Source of the DNA: Euglena gracilis
Taxonomy: Eukaryota > Euglenida > Euglenophyceae > Euglenales
DNA length: 64,000 nucleotides
Direction of reading: 5' to 3'
Assembly: GCA_039621445.1 (NCBI GenBank)
Contig: CP154955.1
Span: forward strand, 4,583,284-4,647,283
A program made the position numbers and the translations under genes. This document shows, one piece after another, positions 11,747 to 20,316 of the stretch. Every line of letters starts with the position of its first letter. Positions within the stretch are counted from its first letter, which is position 1. The notes beneath the pieces are model-generated. The model made no database searches, was not told where the DNA came from, and saw only the letters and a list, made by a program, of their open reading frames with translations.

Positions 11747-12514
11747 GTGCTGGAGTGGTGGTCTTGCCCAAAAGGGGAGGAGCACCATAAGGTGGTCTCT
11801 ACCCCCTGTTGGCAAAGCCACACTTTGCACGTTCCCGTTACCCAACCCACAGCAGTTTTTACCCCCCTCACTCAGTTTTTTGGTTCCCCCAGAATGGTGG
11901 ATTTTCCTTCCGTAAGTTTGGAAGTAACAGCCTCACAAACAATACCCCGTTTGTTTGCCCCCCAGCTAAGCGTGTTGGACTTTCCCGTTGAAACGCATGA
12001 ACATTTTCCACCTGTGATGGTCCTGGTGCAAATTTTGCTCACAGGGATGGGGGCAGGGGTAAGGATGATGGGGGAAGGCACCGTTTTTGGTTGCCAGATT
12101 TCAATTTTTGTTGGTACCCCGTTTTGGGGCATGGTGGGAAAAAAAAGCAACAGATTTTCAGGTCACGGGCCTGAATTTTCTTTTCGTGGGCAGAATTTTA
12201 CACCAAAACTGTCCAGAGTTTCAACAACGTTTTTTGGGGAAAATTGGAAACATTTCGAGACAGAATTTTTGACGATTCAGAATTTTGTCAAATCTCCATC
12301 TCAGGCGGACACCTGTCATGTGCTAAGACGGGAATTTCCCCAGATCTTTCACAAAGAAAGGAGGAATGAAAGCCAAAACGAAGAAGTAATCAGAAAGGAG
12401 TTGGCAAGGGACAAAATTTCGCTTCTTTCACTCAATGGGTGGTCAATTGGACAAAAATTGCTGTTTTCCCCCAGCGATTTTCATTTCCCCCCCCCACTCA
12501 AATCATGGGAATGA
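11747..12514 (+). CDS. Unidentified internal ORF 2 of the LTR element
   Basis: A 255-codon open stretch preceding the zinc-knuckle ORF by about 80 bp. It contains alternating hydrophobic and polar stretches and a charged C-terminal third (about residues 195-235, with ERRNESQNEEVIRKELARD). By position it could be the Gag capsid-like region upstream of the nucleocapsid knuckle, but I see no diagnostic motif. Confidence 0.35.
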   Translation: MLEWWSCPKGEEHHKVVSTPCWQSHTLHVPVTQPTAVFTPLTQFFGSPRMVDFPSVSLEVTASQTIPRLFAPQLSVLDFPVETHEHFPPVMVLVQILLTGMGAGVRMMGEGTVFGCQISIFVGTPFWGMVGKKSNRFSGHGPEFSFRGQNFTPKLSRVSTTFFGENWKHFETEFLTIQNFVKSPSQADTCHVLRREFPQIFHKERRNESQNEEVIRKELARDKISLLSLNGWSIGQKLLFSPSDFHFPPPLKSWE

Positions 12515-12596
12515 CACATGGATGTCTTGAACAAACGGAGGGGGGATGGAATTTAAAGGGCCAGGTGCCCCCCCCTGAAACGAGTCAACCCCCCGA

Positions 12597-13085
12597 TTGG
12601 ATGGGGGGGACCAAATTCATTCAGAAAACGCGAAACGAGAATTTTTCTCAGAATTTTGCCAGAAATCCTCAAGAAGGAGGGGCGTTGTCAAAAAATCTTC
12701 AGAGGTGAAAGAAGCACCGCTCCCAAACCCCAACCACACAACCTGTGTAATCAGAGCACCGTGTAAGTGTTGTGGTAAGGTTGGGAATAATGCCTCTAAT
12801 TGTTGGACGAAAAATCTGGATGCAAATCAAGCTCCCCCCGCACCCAGTTTTGGGCCCCATGCTCATGGGGGGGGAGGACGAGGCAAGGGGGGCGGGACGA
12901 TCAATTTTAAAGACAAAGGTTGGGAAACTGCCCAAGGAAAAAGTGGTGGCCAACGGTTCAGGGGCAGCACTTTTGTTCACGTGCCCCAGCGCAAAATTTG
13001 TTTCAGAAAATATTTGCGCCACTGTCAAACACTTTTGTGGACAAAGTCCAGCGATTTTTTGGGTCAAAAGTACCAAATGTTTTGA
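12597..13085 (+). CDS. Gag nucleocapsid-like ORF with a variant zinc knuckle
   Basis: Codons at 12,762-12,803 read CKCCGKVGNNASNC, spaced C-x2-C-x4-N-x4-C. This is the retroviral-type zinc knuckle (CX2CX4HX4C) with Asn (AAT) at the His position, one base from a His codon. It is followed by a Pro segment and a Gly/Arg/Lys-rich stretch (HGGGGRGKGGG), typical of RNA-binding nucleocapsid tails. It lies within the LTR element and immediately upstream of the methyltransferase-like ORF, so the two may once have formed one polyprotein. The loss of His may weaken zinc binding. Confidence 0.6.
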   Translation: MDGGDQIHSENAKREFFSEFCQKSSRRRGVVKKSSEVKEAPLPNPNHTTCVIRAPCKCCGKVGNNASNCWTKNLDANQAPPAPSFGPHAHGGGGRGKGGGTINFKDKGWETAQGKSGGQRFRGSTFVHVPQRKICFRKYLRHCQTLLWTKSSDFLGQKYQMF

Positions 13086-13118
13086 AGCTTTTTACGGGAA
13101 CAAAATCTGGAGGGGGGG

Positions 13119-13763
13119 GTGGACTTGACTTTTGCATCCGTGCTTCATACGAAATATGGTCAAGACCCCACCATGTGTGAAAGAAATTTGGAGTATGCCG
13201 ATTCTCGCACAAAAATGACACTTTCCAACACCCAATTTTTGCAGCCCCCCAGAATTTTTATAAAAATTCCCCGAAACGGCCTTATGATGGACCGTGAATT
13301 TTTGAAAGGGCTGATTTTTTTGGACGTTGATTTTTGTCAATGTAGTCCTTTTGACTACAAAATGCCCACTCGTATATGGGGAATGGTGGAGGGTTTGCCA
13401 AACCGTTTGTGGCCGGGTTTTTGGTGCAAGTTCACCATCCCCGCGCCCAAAAGACATTTTCACCGTTTTGGTGGAAACATTTTTGGTGGGACGTCACATA
13501 AAAAATTCCGAGTCCCAGATTTGGTCATTTTTCAGGTAGACGGGAAAGAGGAAAGGCATATTCCAAAGGGGGACGGTTTGGTGTTGGTCCCCCAGGGTAT
13601 CCCCCCACGAATGACCCATGACGAAAGGGAATTTTGGATTTGGATAAACCCCAGATTTTGGGAAACGGTGGTGGAAGTGGACAATTTTCAGGTGGAAAAG
13701 GAAGAGGGGAGGGTTGAAACACATTTTGCACCCCCTCAATTTTCCAAAATGGAAAAAAAGTGA
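13119..13763 (+). pseudogene. C5-cytosine DNA methyltransferase-like ORF, catalytic motifs decayed
   Basis: The 214-codon frame follows the order of small phage-like C5-cytosine methyltransferases. Early DLTFAS..HTKYG (about residues 2-14) lies where the family has an F/WASPPC-T-x-YS catalytic loop. ERNLEYADS (21-29) follows. IKIPRNGLM (48-56) lies at the ENP-x-G-L motif, and DVDFCQ...DYKMPTRIW (69-87) at the Y/FCxY...KPTxIW block. The similarity is best in the last block. The loop has VLH where PPC should be (13,140-13,148), so the nucleophilic Cys is absent, and ENP reads KIP. An active enzyme is therefore unlikely. The AdoMet-binding N-terminus would lie upstream of 13,119 but is not recognisable. 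The C-terminal half (about 95-214) keeps coding composition. The family call rests on motif recognition only. Confidence 0.55.
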
Positions 13764-14598
13764 ATTATTTCAATTTTCTTCCGCCCGTTTGGGGAAAGAG
13801 AAGAAAAAATGGGTTGAACGGTCGACCAATGAAAATTTTGAGTCTGCCGATTTTACCCAAGGCACAAAATCTGACGTTTTTATTGGGCAAGTGTGGGAGG
13901 TGGAATCTGTTCAATTTCACGGGTTGTGTTGTGTGGAAGAAAAGAATAAAGTTGGAATGAACAAAATGGGGATGAGCCCCACTCATTCGGAGGCGAGTGA
14001 GTGGGGGGCGTTCCAACGAAAAGTCGATGTGTTGTACCGACATAACTTCAGGGAATTTAAAGGTGTTATTTACGGAGAGGAGGTGAAACCCAACCCCCCC
14101 GTTAAGGACGGTGTGCAGAATTTTCAGAGAATTTTGGGAAAGAAATTTGCCCAGGCATGGGACATGGCCGACGATTTTGTCGGTGAGGCTACCGTGGGTA
14201 CCCCCCAAGGAATTTTGAGTTCGGAGGAAAAATTTTTGGAAGGGCAAGGAGGTGAGAATTTCTCAGATTTGGATTTGCTTTTTGAAAAGCAAAAGGTGGA
14301 CAGACTTTCCAAGCGCATTTTTTCTCTAAGGGGCGGAAATTTTGGGCCAAGATTTGAGAGATGGCCCGGGAGGGCACGGGTTGATGTGACCCCCCCCACA
14401 GAAACGGCCGTAAGTCACATTCCCGTTACGTTTGTGGGAAAAGTGATGAATTGTCATTGCGGGGAACCAATCCCGCGGTCTGCGGGGTTGTTTTCGTTGA
14501 TTCTGATTTTTGGTGTTTGGTCGCGACAAGCAACAGATCACGAAATTCAACAATCCCCCCCAACAAAAACGTTGCAACGCTTCAAAAAAAGAGGGTAA
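13764..14598 (+). CDS. C-terminal open segment of the LTR element
   Basis: The open frame (from 13,714, overlapping the methyltransferase-like ORF by about 50 bp) runs to a TAA at 14,596. Charged, mixed composition between about 13,850 and 14,450 looks coding (for example FIGQVWEVESVQFHGLC and KKFAQAWDMADDFVGEA). No reverse transcriptase YxDD box, RNase H or integrase signature is visible. It could be the remainder of the methyltransferase-related protein or an unknown element protein. Confidence 0.4.
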
Positions 14599-15294
14599 TT
14601 TGCTCCTCGAAGAGGGATTAAGCAAAAACCCCAACAAAAAGGGATCCCAACCAACAAAAAATAAGGAGTTTGCTCCTTGAGAAAAAATCCCTGATGGAAA
14701 GCTCTTGTCAAACACCCTGAAGCCTAACAATCAGATTTCCTGAAAGACGGTTGGTTAAAAAAAAAACGGTTCGCAAGTGTTGGAAACGCGAAACCATGCC
14801 TAGGCCCCATTGTGGCTCGGCATGCAACTTTCGAAGTTGCAACCCGACCCGCCTTGGGTGCCCGCAAAGTGTCATTCTAAGCATGAGTGTCGTGTGGTGT
14901 TTGGGGACAAAAAAAAACAGCATACCATATTGTGATTGTGAACACACGACTCACACATACGCGGTACCGTGGGAGCGAAGGAGCGCGGCGTGAGGCGGTG
15001 GCGGCACCGCACCGTTGCAACGCACCGTGTGCCGCACCGTTGCTCCATTTTCACCGTTGCTCCACCTTTGCGTTGCACCGTTGCACCATCTCCCCCCGGG
15101 GTGCGGTGTGGCCCGTTGGGCTGCCCCCCCCCCCCGCCGTCACTTTCGCGGGGTGGCCTTTTGGGCTGCCCCCCCCCCCTAGTTGCTCTTACCAACCGCA
15201 CACATACCACTTTTTTTCGCAAACCAATTTGTTTCTTTTGTGCGGACCCCTTCTTTTTTACTTACGTTTTTTAAAATCTCCCCGAGATTTTTCT
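14599..15294. other. Non-coding 3' interior of the LTR element
   Basis: Repeated GAGGAGCAAATT/ATAAGGAGTTTGCTCC near 14,600-14,690, tandem CACCGTTGC-type repeats (about 15,000-15,090), and two C-runs near 15,125 and 15,172, each preceded by GGGCTGCC. No gene recognised. Confidence 0.4.
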
Positions 15295-15305
15295 AAGTGG
15301 GGGAG
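15295..15305 (+). other. Candidate polypurine tract
   Basis: AAGTGGGGGAG (one pyrimidine) directly abuts the TG of the 3' LTR, the expected site of plus-strand priming. Confidence 0.5.
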
Positions 15306-15817
15306 TGTAAAGGGGTCCTAACCCAAAAATTGGCCAAAATTTGCCTGAGTGGGGCCGAAAATCACTGAAATACCACTTTTTGGATTTCAGTTGAATTTAA
15401 CCTAGGGAAAAGATTATTATGGTTCGGCTTGAAGGCCTGAAATCAATTTTTGACCTTGCTGGGCCGATTCTTTGAAATTTTCAAGACCGGCCGACCAATT
15501 TTCCACAGTAGGATTTGCCATTTTTCCCTAATTAACCTAAGAAAGTCCCCACTCGAACCCACCAATTTCAAACCCAATCTCACACACAGGGTTCTTTACC
15601 AACCCAATGCACTGGCACAAGACTACAAAAAAAATCAATTGATTGTGCATGCAAGAACAAGAATTTGAAGAAAAAGTGGATTTTAATGTTCAAGGGAAAA
15701 AGCCCAAAGACAAAAAGAAAAACATTGAAAAGTTTGGCTTCGAAGCCCGGCGGCCGCCTCAACAAAAAGCCGAGGCCGAAGGATCCCCAAAAACATCGAA
15801 CCAAGAAAGGGTTTTCA
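15306..15817 (+). repeat. 3' LTR
   Basis: 512 bp, TGTAA...TTTTCA, matching 9476-9987. Followed by the TTGA duplication at 15,818-15,821. Confidence 0.9.
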
Positions 15818-15912
15818 TTGACCGCATCTCCAAGGTCTCCAGCTGCAGCGGCCACTCCTCCAGGACGTCCGTGGTCATATAATTCCAATTTCTTTTCCAC
15901 TGCGTTGCTCAT
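15818..15912 (-). pseudogene. First 31 codons of the ORF split by the LTR element
   Basis: Starts at ATG 15,912 (MSNAVEKKLELYDHG) and enters the retrotransposon at the TTGA duplication. With the insertion removed, the frame joins exactly in phase to 9471 and continues to 8907. This independently supports the insertion boundaries. Confidence 0.6.
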
Positions 15913-16562
15913 CGAAGTTGAATTTGAATTTTGATAATTGACTTCTCAATTGATATTCGTCTGGTTCGTGTTCTTCTGGATATTGAATTGATATTGACTT
16001 CTTTTCTCAGTTATTCCTCGTTTGTGAACTCTGTTCCTTTCTTCTGGGTGTCGAAGGGCAAGTTAGGAATCAGCCAACTCCGGTGAAAAAAGGCACTAAA
16101 CGGGACCTCCTAACCCAGCGCACCAAACAATCACAACAATCTGCCGGCGAGCAAGGCATGGCCTCACAATGGCAAAGTGCGGAGCCCGAGGTGTCGCCTT
16201 GTCGCACCTACTTTGGAACAAAAAATCACAGTAACAGAAAAAAACGCTTTTCCTTTCCCCGAGAAGCAAAGCACAGAGAGAAGAGGGGGAAAGGATAACG
16301 AACTGCAATAATTCCGAGGAAGAAAGGCAAAATAATTAGATAAGAGAATACCACCTGTGGAGAGAGAAAGGGGGTTGAAAGGATCTGCTTTCATGCTTAC
16401 TTCCTCGTCGGAAGGGCAGAGCATACGCCTGGTACACAGAGAGCCGAATTTCTACAATGATGGATGACAAAACCGCTGAATTTGTGGTCGGGGTACCCCA
16501 TACCTCATTGGGCCCCACGTCCCTACAAACCGAGAGTCGGCTATAGATAATTAAAAACCGTT
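15913..16562. other. Gene-free stretch
   Basis: T-rich DNA upstream of the split minus-strand ORF and an A/G-rich stretch near 16,200-16,380. No gene or RNA recognised. Confidence 0.3.
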
Positions 16563-16754
16563 ATGGAAACTTTGGCCAAACGGTTCCAATTCTTGGACAT
16601 CGCTTTCCCAAAGATTTCAGCGGGCTTTGAGGCGATTGTGGACAAAATGCCACTTTTGGATGAACTGCCCTCATACCGCAAACGTATTAAGTGTTTGCAG
16701 TGTGACGTTGGGCGAATTTCGGACCTGTCCAAATCGTTTGGTTCATTGGAATAA
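16563..16754 (+). CDS. Small ORF, unknown
   Basis: A 63-codon frame (METLAKRFQFLDIAFPKI...) with amphipathic composition and a CLQC pair near residue 45, ending at TAA. It reads like protein rather than low-complexity noise but has no recognised homologue or confirmed context. Confidence 0.25.
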   Translation: METLAKRFQFLDIAFPKISAGFEAIVDKMPLLDELPSYRKRIKCLQCDVGRISDLSKSFGSLE

Positions 16755-17207
16755 AGCGTTTAGGGTTATGGATTGAGTTTGGCTGAATCTCGCGCACCAT
16801 CCCGCAACCCCCCGCATTTTGCCCACACAAACGCATTTTTCTTTGGTCAAAATGCTACCCACCCCCAAAAAGCGCTGTTCGCGCATCAACTGGAGCATCT
16901 TCGGGTGCACGGCATCCAAATCGCGACTTTGTGGATCAAATTCGCGTACCAATGGATGCCACCTACTCCAAAGGCGCAAGCATGCGCACCCAAACAAGCA
17001 TACACGGATGCACATGCCATACAAGCACCCAATGATGCACATGACCATGCACATGTCTACAATCGCGACTTCGGTCGCCCTGTTATTCTCCCAAAAACCA
17101 TTCCACCCTGCAAGGGTGAATTTTCGGACAAGGAACGCGATGAAAATGATAAGTGCCGTCACTAAAATCACTGCTTTTGCCCCACACATTGCCGATTCAC
17201 AGACCAA
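16743..17207 (-). CDS. Possible small membrane protein
   Basis: A 154-codon minus-strand frame with a hydrophobic helix at about residues 10-27 (AKAVILVTALIIFIAFLV) followed by a Cys/Met-rich hydrophobic stretch (about 50-75) and a charged C-terminal half. The Cys/Met stretch is encoded by a GCATGC/ACATGC-rich repeat and may be non-coding. The overlapping opposite-strand frames are equally long, so coding status is uncertain. Confidence 0.22.
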   Translation of the reverse strand: MVCESAMCGAKAVILVTALIIFIAFLVRKFTLAGWNGFWENNRATEVAIVDMCMVMCIIGCLYGMCIRVCLFGCACLRLWSRWHPLVREFDPQSRDLDAVHPKMLQLMREQRFLGVGSILTKEKCVCVGKMRGVAGWCARFSQTQSITLNALFQ

Positions 17208-17213
17208 TCAACA

Positions 17214-20200
17214 AGTTTTGGTGATATGGTGAATAATTTTCTACACCAAAACACAATTTTTTTTCTTCTACAATGTGCAGGATGCTTCAACTGCCTCTGC
17301 CCCCCCAACCAGCAACCACTATAGAAGTCGCAACCAAAAAAGCAATGCACAGATTAAACCAACAATGCCCTCTTCAAGTTTCGAGTGCTGGTTGTTTCGA
17401 TGCGGACGAAGGGCATATGAATGAAATAATGAACAACTGGTAACAATCGGGGGCGTGCAGCGTGGAAACACTGAATACCGCAATCCTGCTGAGGAAGTTA
17501 CCCGGTATGCTTTAGGAAGGCTCTGCGGAGCCTCACTTAAGGAATACAGGTTGAAACAAAAAAATAAAAGACAGGAAAACTTTGACCCAGACAACCAACA
17601 AAGCGCACGTCGGTGTTCCTGCACGCTGGCCTGGGCGGTGGCATGCCTGGCTCGCCGCAAGATGCCTCGGCCCGTAAGGCGTTCATCCGGAGGGAATGGG
17701 GCAGGGTGGGGTTGGGTTCAGGCTTCTTTTTAAGACCCCCGGGGTGGAGGGGGAGTTGCACTGCCCGCATCAGCACCCAGCCAACTGGTGGGGGTACCCC
17801 CAAAAAAGTGCAGCCCAGAGGCGGGAACCCCATGGGGAGGGCGGGGCAGACCCACTGGAGAACAGCGTATGTGCAAGTATGGTATGGATGCCGGCGGAGT
17901 ACCACCTCCTGCCTGCACTGAGGGCATTTCCCGAAAAAGTTCCCAAAACCCACACCCGGGCCCAGGACTGCCGGGGGGGGGGGGGCGGCCCCAGCCCACC
18001 CACCCAGCCCCCTCCCCCCCGGGGGGGGGGGGTCTTCCAACTTAAAAAGAAGCCCCGTTGGGTTGCTGAGCATCCATCGGCAACTGGCTCAAGAAGGTAA
18101 AGAAGGCAGCAATTGGGGAAGAAAATCTCGGGAATTGGTTCATGGATACCTCTCCAGTCAACAAAAGAGTGATCTTTCAAAATGGGGAGGTGGCAAAACA
18201 AAGGGGGGGTGGGAAGGGGTGCACAAAAGCACATTTAAAAGCAACTTCAAAGTGCGAATTTCGTTGCAAAACATCTTTATGCTCTGCGGACTCCCTGCCA
18301 AAAACAAAAAAAAACAACGTCGCGTCTATTTCACTGGAAAGTATTTTGCACCATTTTGTGAACCATTCAATGACTGACCGGAACTCATTGCATCCATCAG
18401 TCCAAAGAAAATGCGGTCAGGGAGAAAGCGCAACAAGGTATCTCAAACTTTGCAGTACAAAGTTGCAAAAAAATGCAAAGCTAAAAAAAACACAAATGCA
18501 TATAATTTCGCTGAGGTTCTCCCCAGGATGTACCGGAGAAATAAAAATTCACCTCTGTCAAGATTTTTTTGATTTTGCAACACAGTGACGTTTTGAACAA
18601 CAACCCGCACTTGATGAGCAGAAGAATGCCTTGCACGCTATTTCAAAAAAAAAGTCAGAAAAAATCAAAAGAAAAATACAACACAACAAGCAAATGTGGT
18701 TGAAACTTAGTGTCATCAAAATGCAAAGATGGTCCAGAAAATACCCACATGCAGCTTCGGGAGTCTGGGGAATCTGTTGCAAAGGCAACTTCCCTTGTAA
18801 TCACCCTGAAAAGAAAATGGGGGGGGGGAATGGAAAGTCAAAATATGCAGAAAAATGGGGGGGGGAACACTTTTTCGGAACATTTTCAGCATTCAAAAAA
18901 ATTCAAGAATTGCAAAATGTATTTTTTTGCAAACTTCTGGATTCAAAAAAAAATTAGAAAACCGCAGAATAGACAACTTTTGCATATCCCTGCATGACAC
19001 TTGCCATTTATCAATTTTCGAAAAATTGACTTGGCAGAATCATTTCTGATGTTTGAAATTTTTCTCCGGCACATCGTTGGGCCAGAGCAAAGCAGCAGCC
19101 GACTATATGGGCAGCAGAGGGACAGAAGAGGGCGTCAGTGGCATGCCGCAAGCCATTAAGGAACATGCCTGGCAGCGGAGGGGGCCGATGGGGATGAAAA
19201 GAAAAGCAAACGTTGGCTCATTGAAGAAACAAAGCCAAACAAACATAAAACGCAGGATGGCTCAAAGAAATTGCAGTGAAGCAGGGGGGAGCAGGAAGGG
19301 TGGATGAGTGGGGAGGAGGTCTGGACCCCTGGTCTCCGGCCATGACCCCGGGTGGCGATGCGCCGGTGCCCTCTGGGGCCGGACTTCCTGCCGCCTTCGT
19401 CTCATGAATAGCCAGTGGTCACTGGGGTCAGCTGTGCGGCTGCGCCTGCCAGCAAAGGGGGGCAGAAGCCATTTGCTTACTGATCCCCAGGAAGGAAAGG
19501 TGCTCTGGGCTCAGGCTCCCTCCCCTTCTGTGCCAATCTGCGGTGGACGAGATCTTGACAAGCCAGCCATCCCACCCTTCCCTGGCTATGGAGGAATCAC
19601 AGAAATTTCGACAGGGTGGGGACATTTCTCTTTCAGGGCGGGGTATTGAAAGAGCAATGGCCCTGGGGCCGCAAAAACGCGCATCCCCGAGCTCCTCAAT
19701 GGATTGGAAGTCCCCAAGGGGGGGGGGTCATGCACACAGAGAATTTTTTAAGCTCGGTGACTGGGGGTGGGGAGGGCCCCTTAGTTGTCTTCTTGTCTGT
19801 TTATGGCCAGCGCTAACTTCGCTTCTGGCCCAGTTTGCTGTGTGGTGAGTGGCCAGGGACCCCTTACACCAGTGCTCTTGTGCTGCACCCCCTGGCCGGG
19901 TGAGCAACTCTGGTGTAATTCCAGCGCTGTGCCCCCCACACCCCCCCGGGAGGGGTAGGGGCGAATGGGTACCCCGCCAGAGGCGAGGCTTTCCTTTCTT
20001 TTCGGCGCAAAGCACCAAAAACCTTTTTTGGACCCCCAAAATTCCCCGGGCCCACAGGGGTTGGATGGGTCCGGATCCCCCCAGGCCTTTAAAAAAAAAA
20101 AACTGCATGCGTGGTTGGTTTTGGGGGGTTTCCAAGAAAGGGGGGTTTGGACCGTGAAAAAGAAAATCCCCTCGAGGCAGCTCTTGCTGTTCGTCCCACG

Positions 20201-20233
20201 AGCACACACCGGCGGGGGCCATGAGCCCGGGGC
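17214..20233. other. Mostly non-coding stretch with C/G tracts
   Basis: Contains a C/G-tract block (17,740-18,060) resembling one at 22,850-23,050, A-rich DNA (18,450-18,970) and GC-rich DNA (19,300-20,230). A weak open frame at 18,142-18,588 (+) was seen but not supported. This may be the 3' flank of the spliced minus-strand gene ending at 20,234. Confidence 0.35.
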
Positions 20234-20316
20234 TCACTTCGGGCCATCCGCTGTCTCGGCGGGGGCCTCAGCGGCCGGGGTGGCCACCGGGGGCGTGGCG
20301 GCGGCGGGGGCGGCCG
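20234..20316 (-). CDS. Exon h: terminal Ala/Pro/Thr tail and stop
   Basis: Acceptor CTGCACACAG, two bases plus 26 codons ending EAPAETADGPK and TGA at 20,234-20,236. Confidence 0.6.

Larger units (their letters stand above)
9472..15821 (+). mobile_element. Complete 6.3-kb LTR retrotransposon with methyltransferase-like gene
   Basis: Two 512-bp direct repeats (9476-9987 and 15,306-15,817) start TGTAAAGGGG and end GTTTTCA, differ at about seven positions (roughly 1.4%), and are flanked by the 4-bp duplication TTGA (9472-9475 and 15,818-15,821). A TGG-starting primer-binding-site candidate follows the left LTR and a purine-rich tract precedes the right LTR. The interior holds plus-strand ORFs: unidentified segments (10,499-12,514), a zinc-knuckle protein, a C5-cytosine-methyltransferase-like ORF and a C-terminal segment. 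I see no reverse transcriptase, RNase H, integrase or protease motif in any frame given, so it looks non-autonomous or has lost pol. Near-identical LTRs indicate a recent insertion. DNA methyltransferases captured by LTR retrotransposons are known from some algae and dinoflagellates; assigning this element to that group is inference. Confidence 0.85.
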
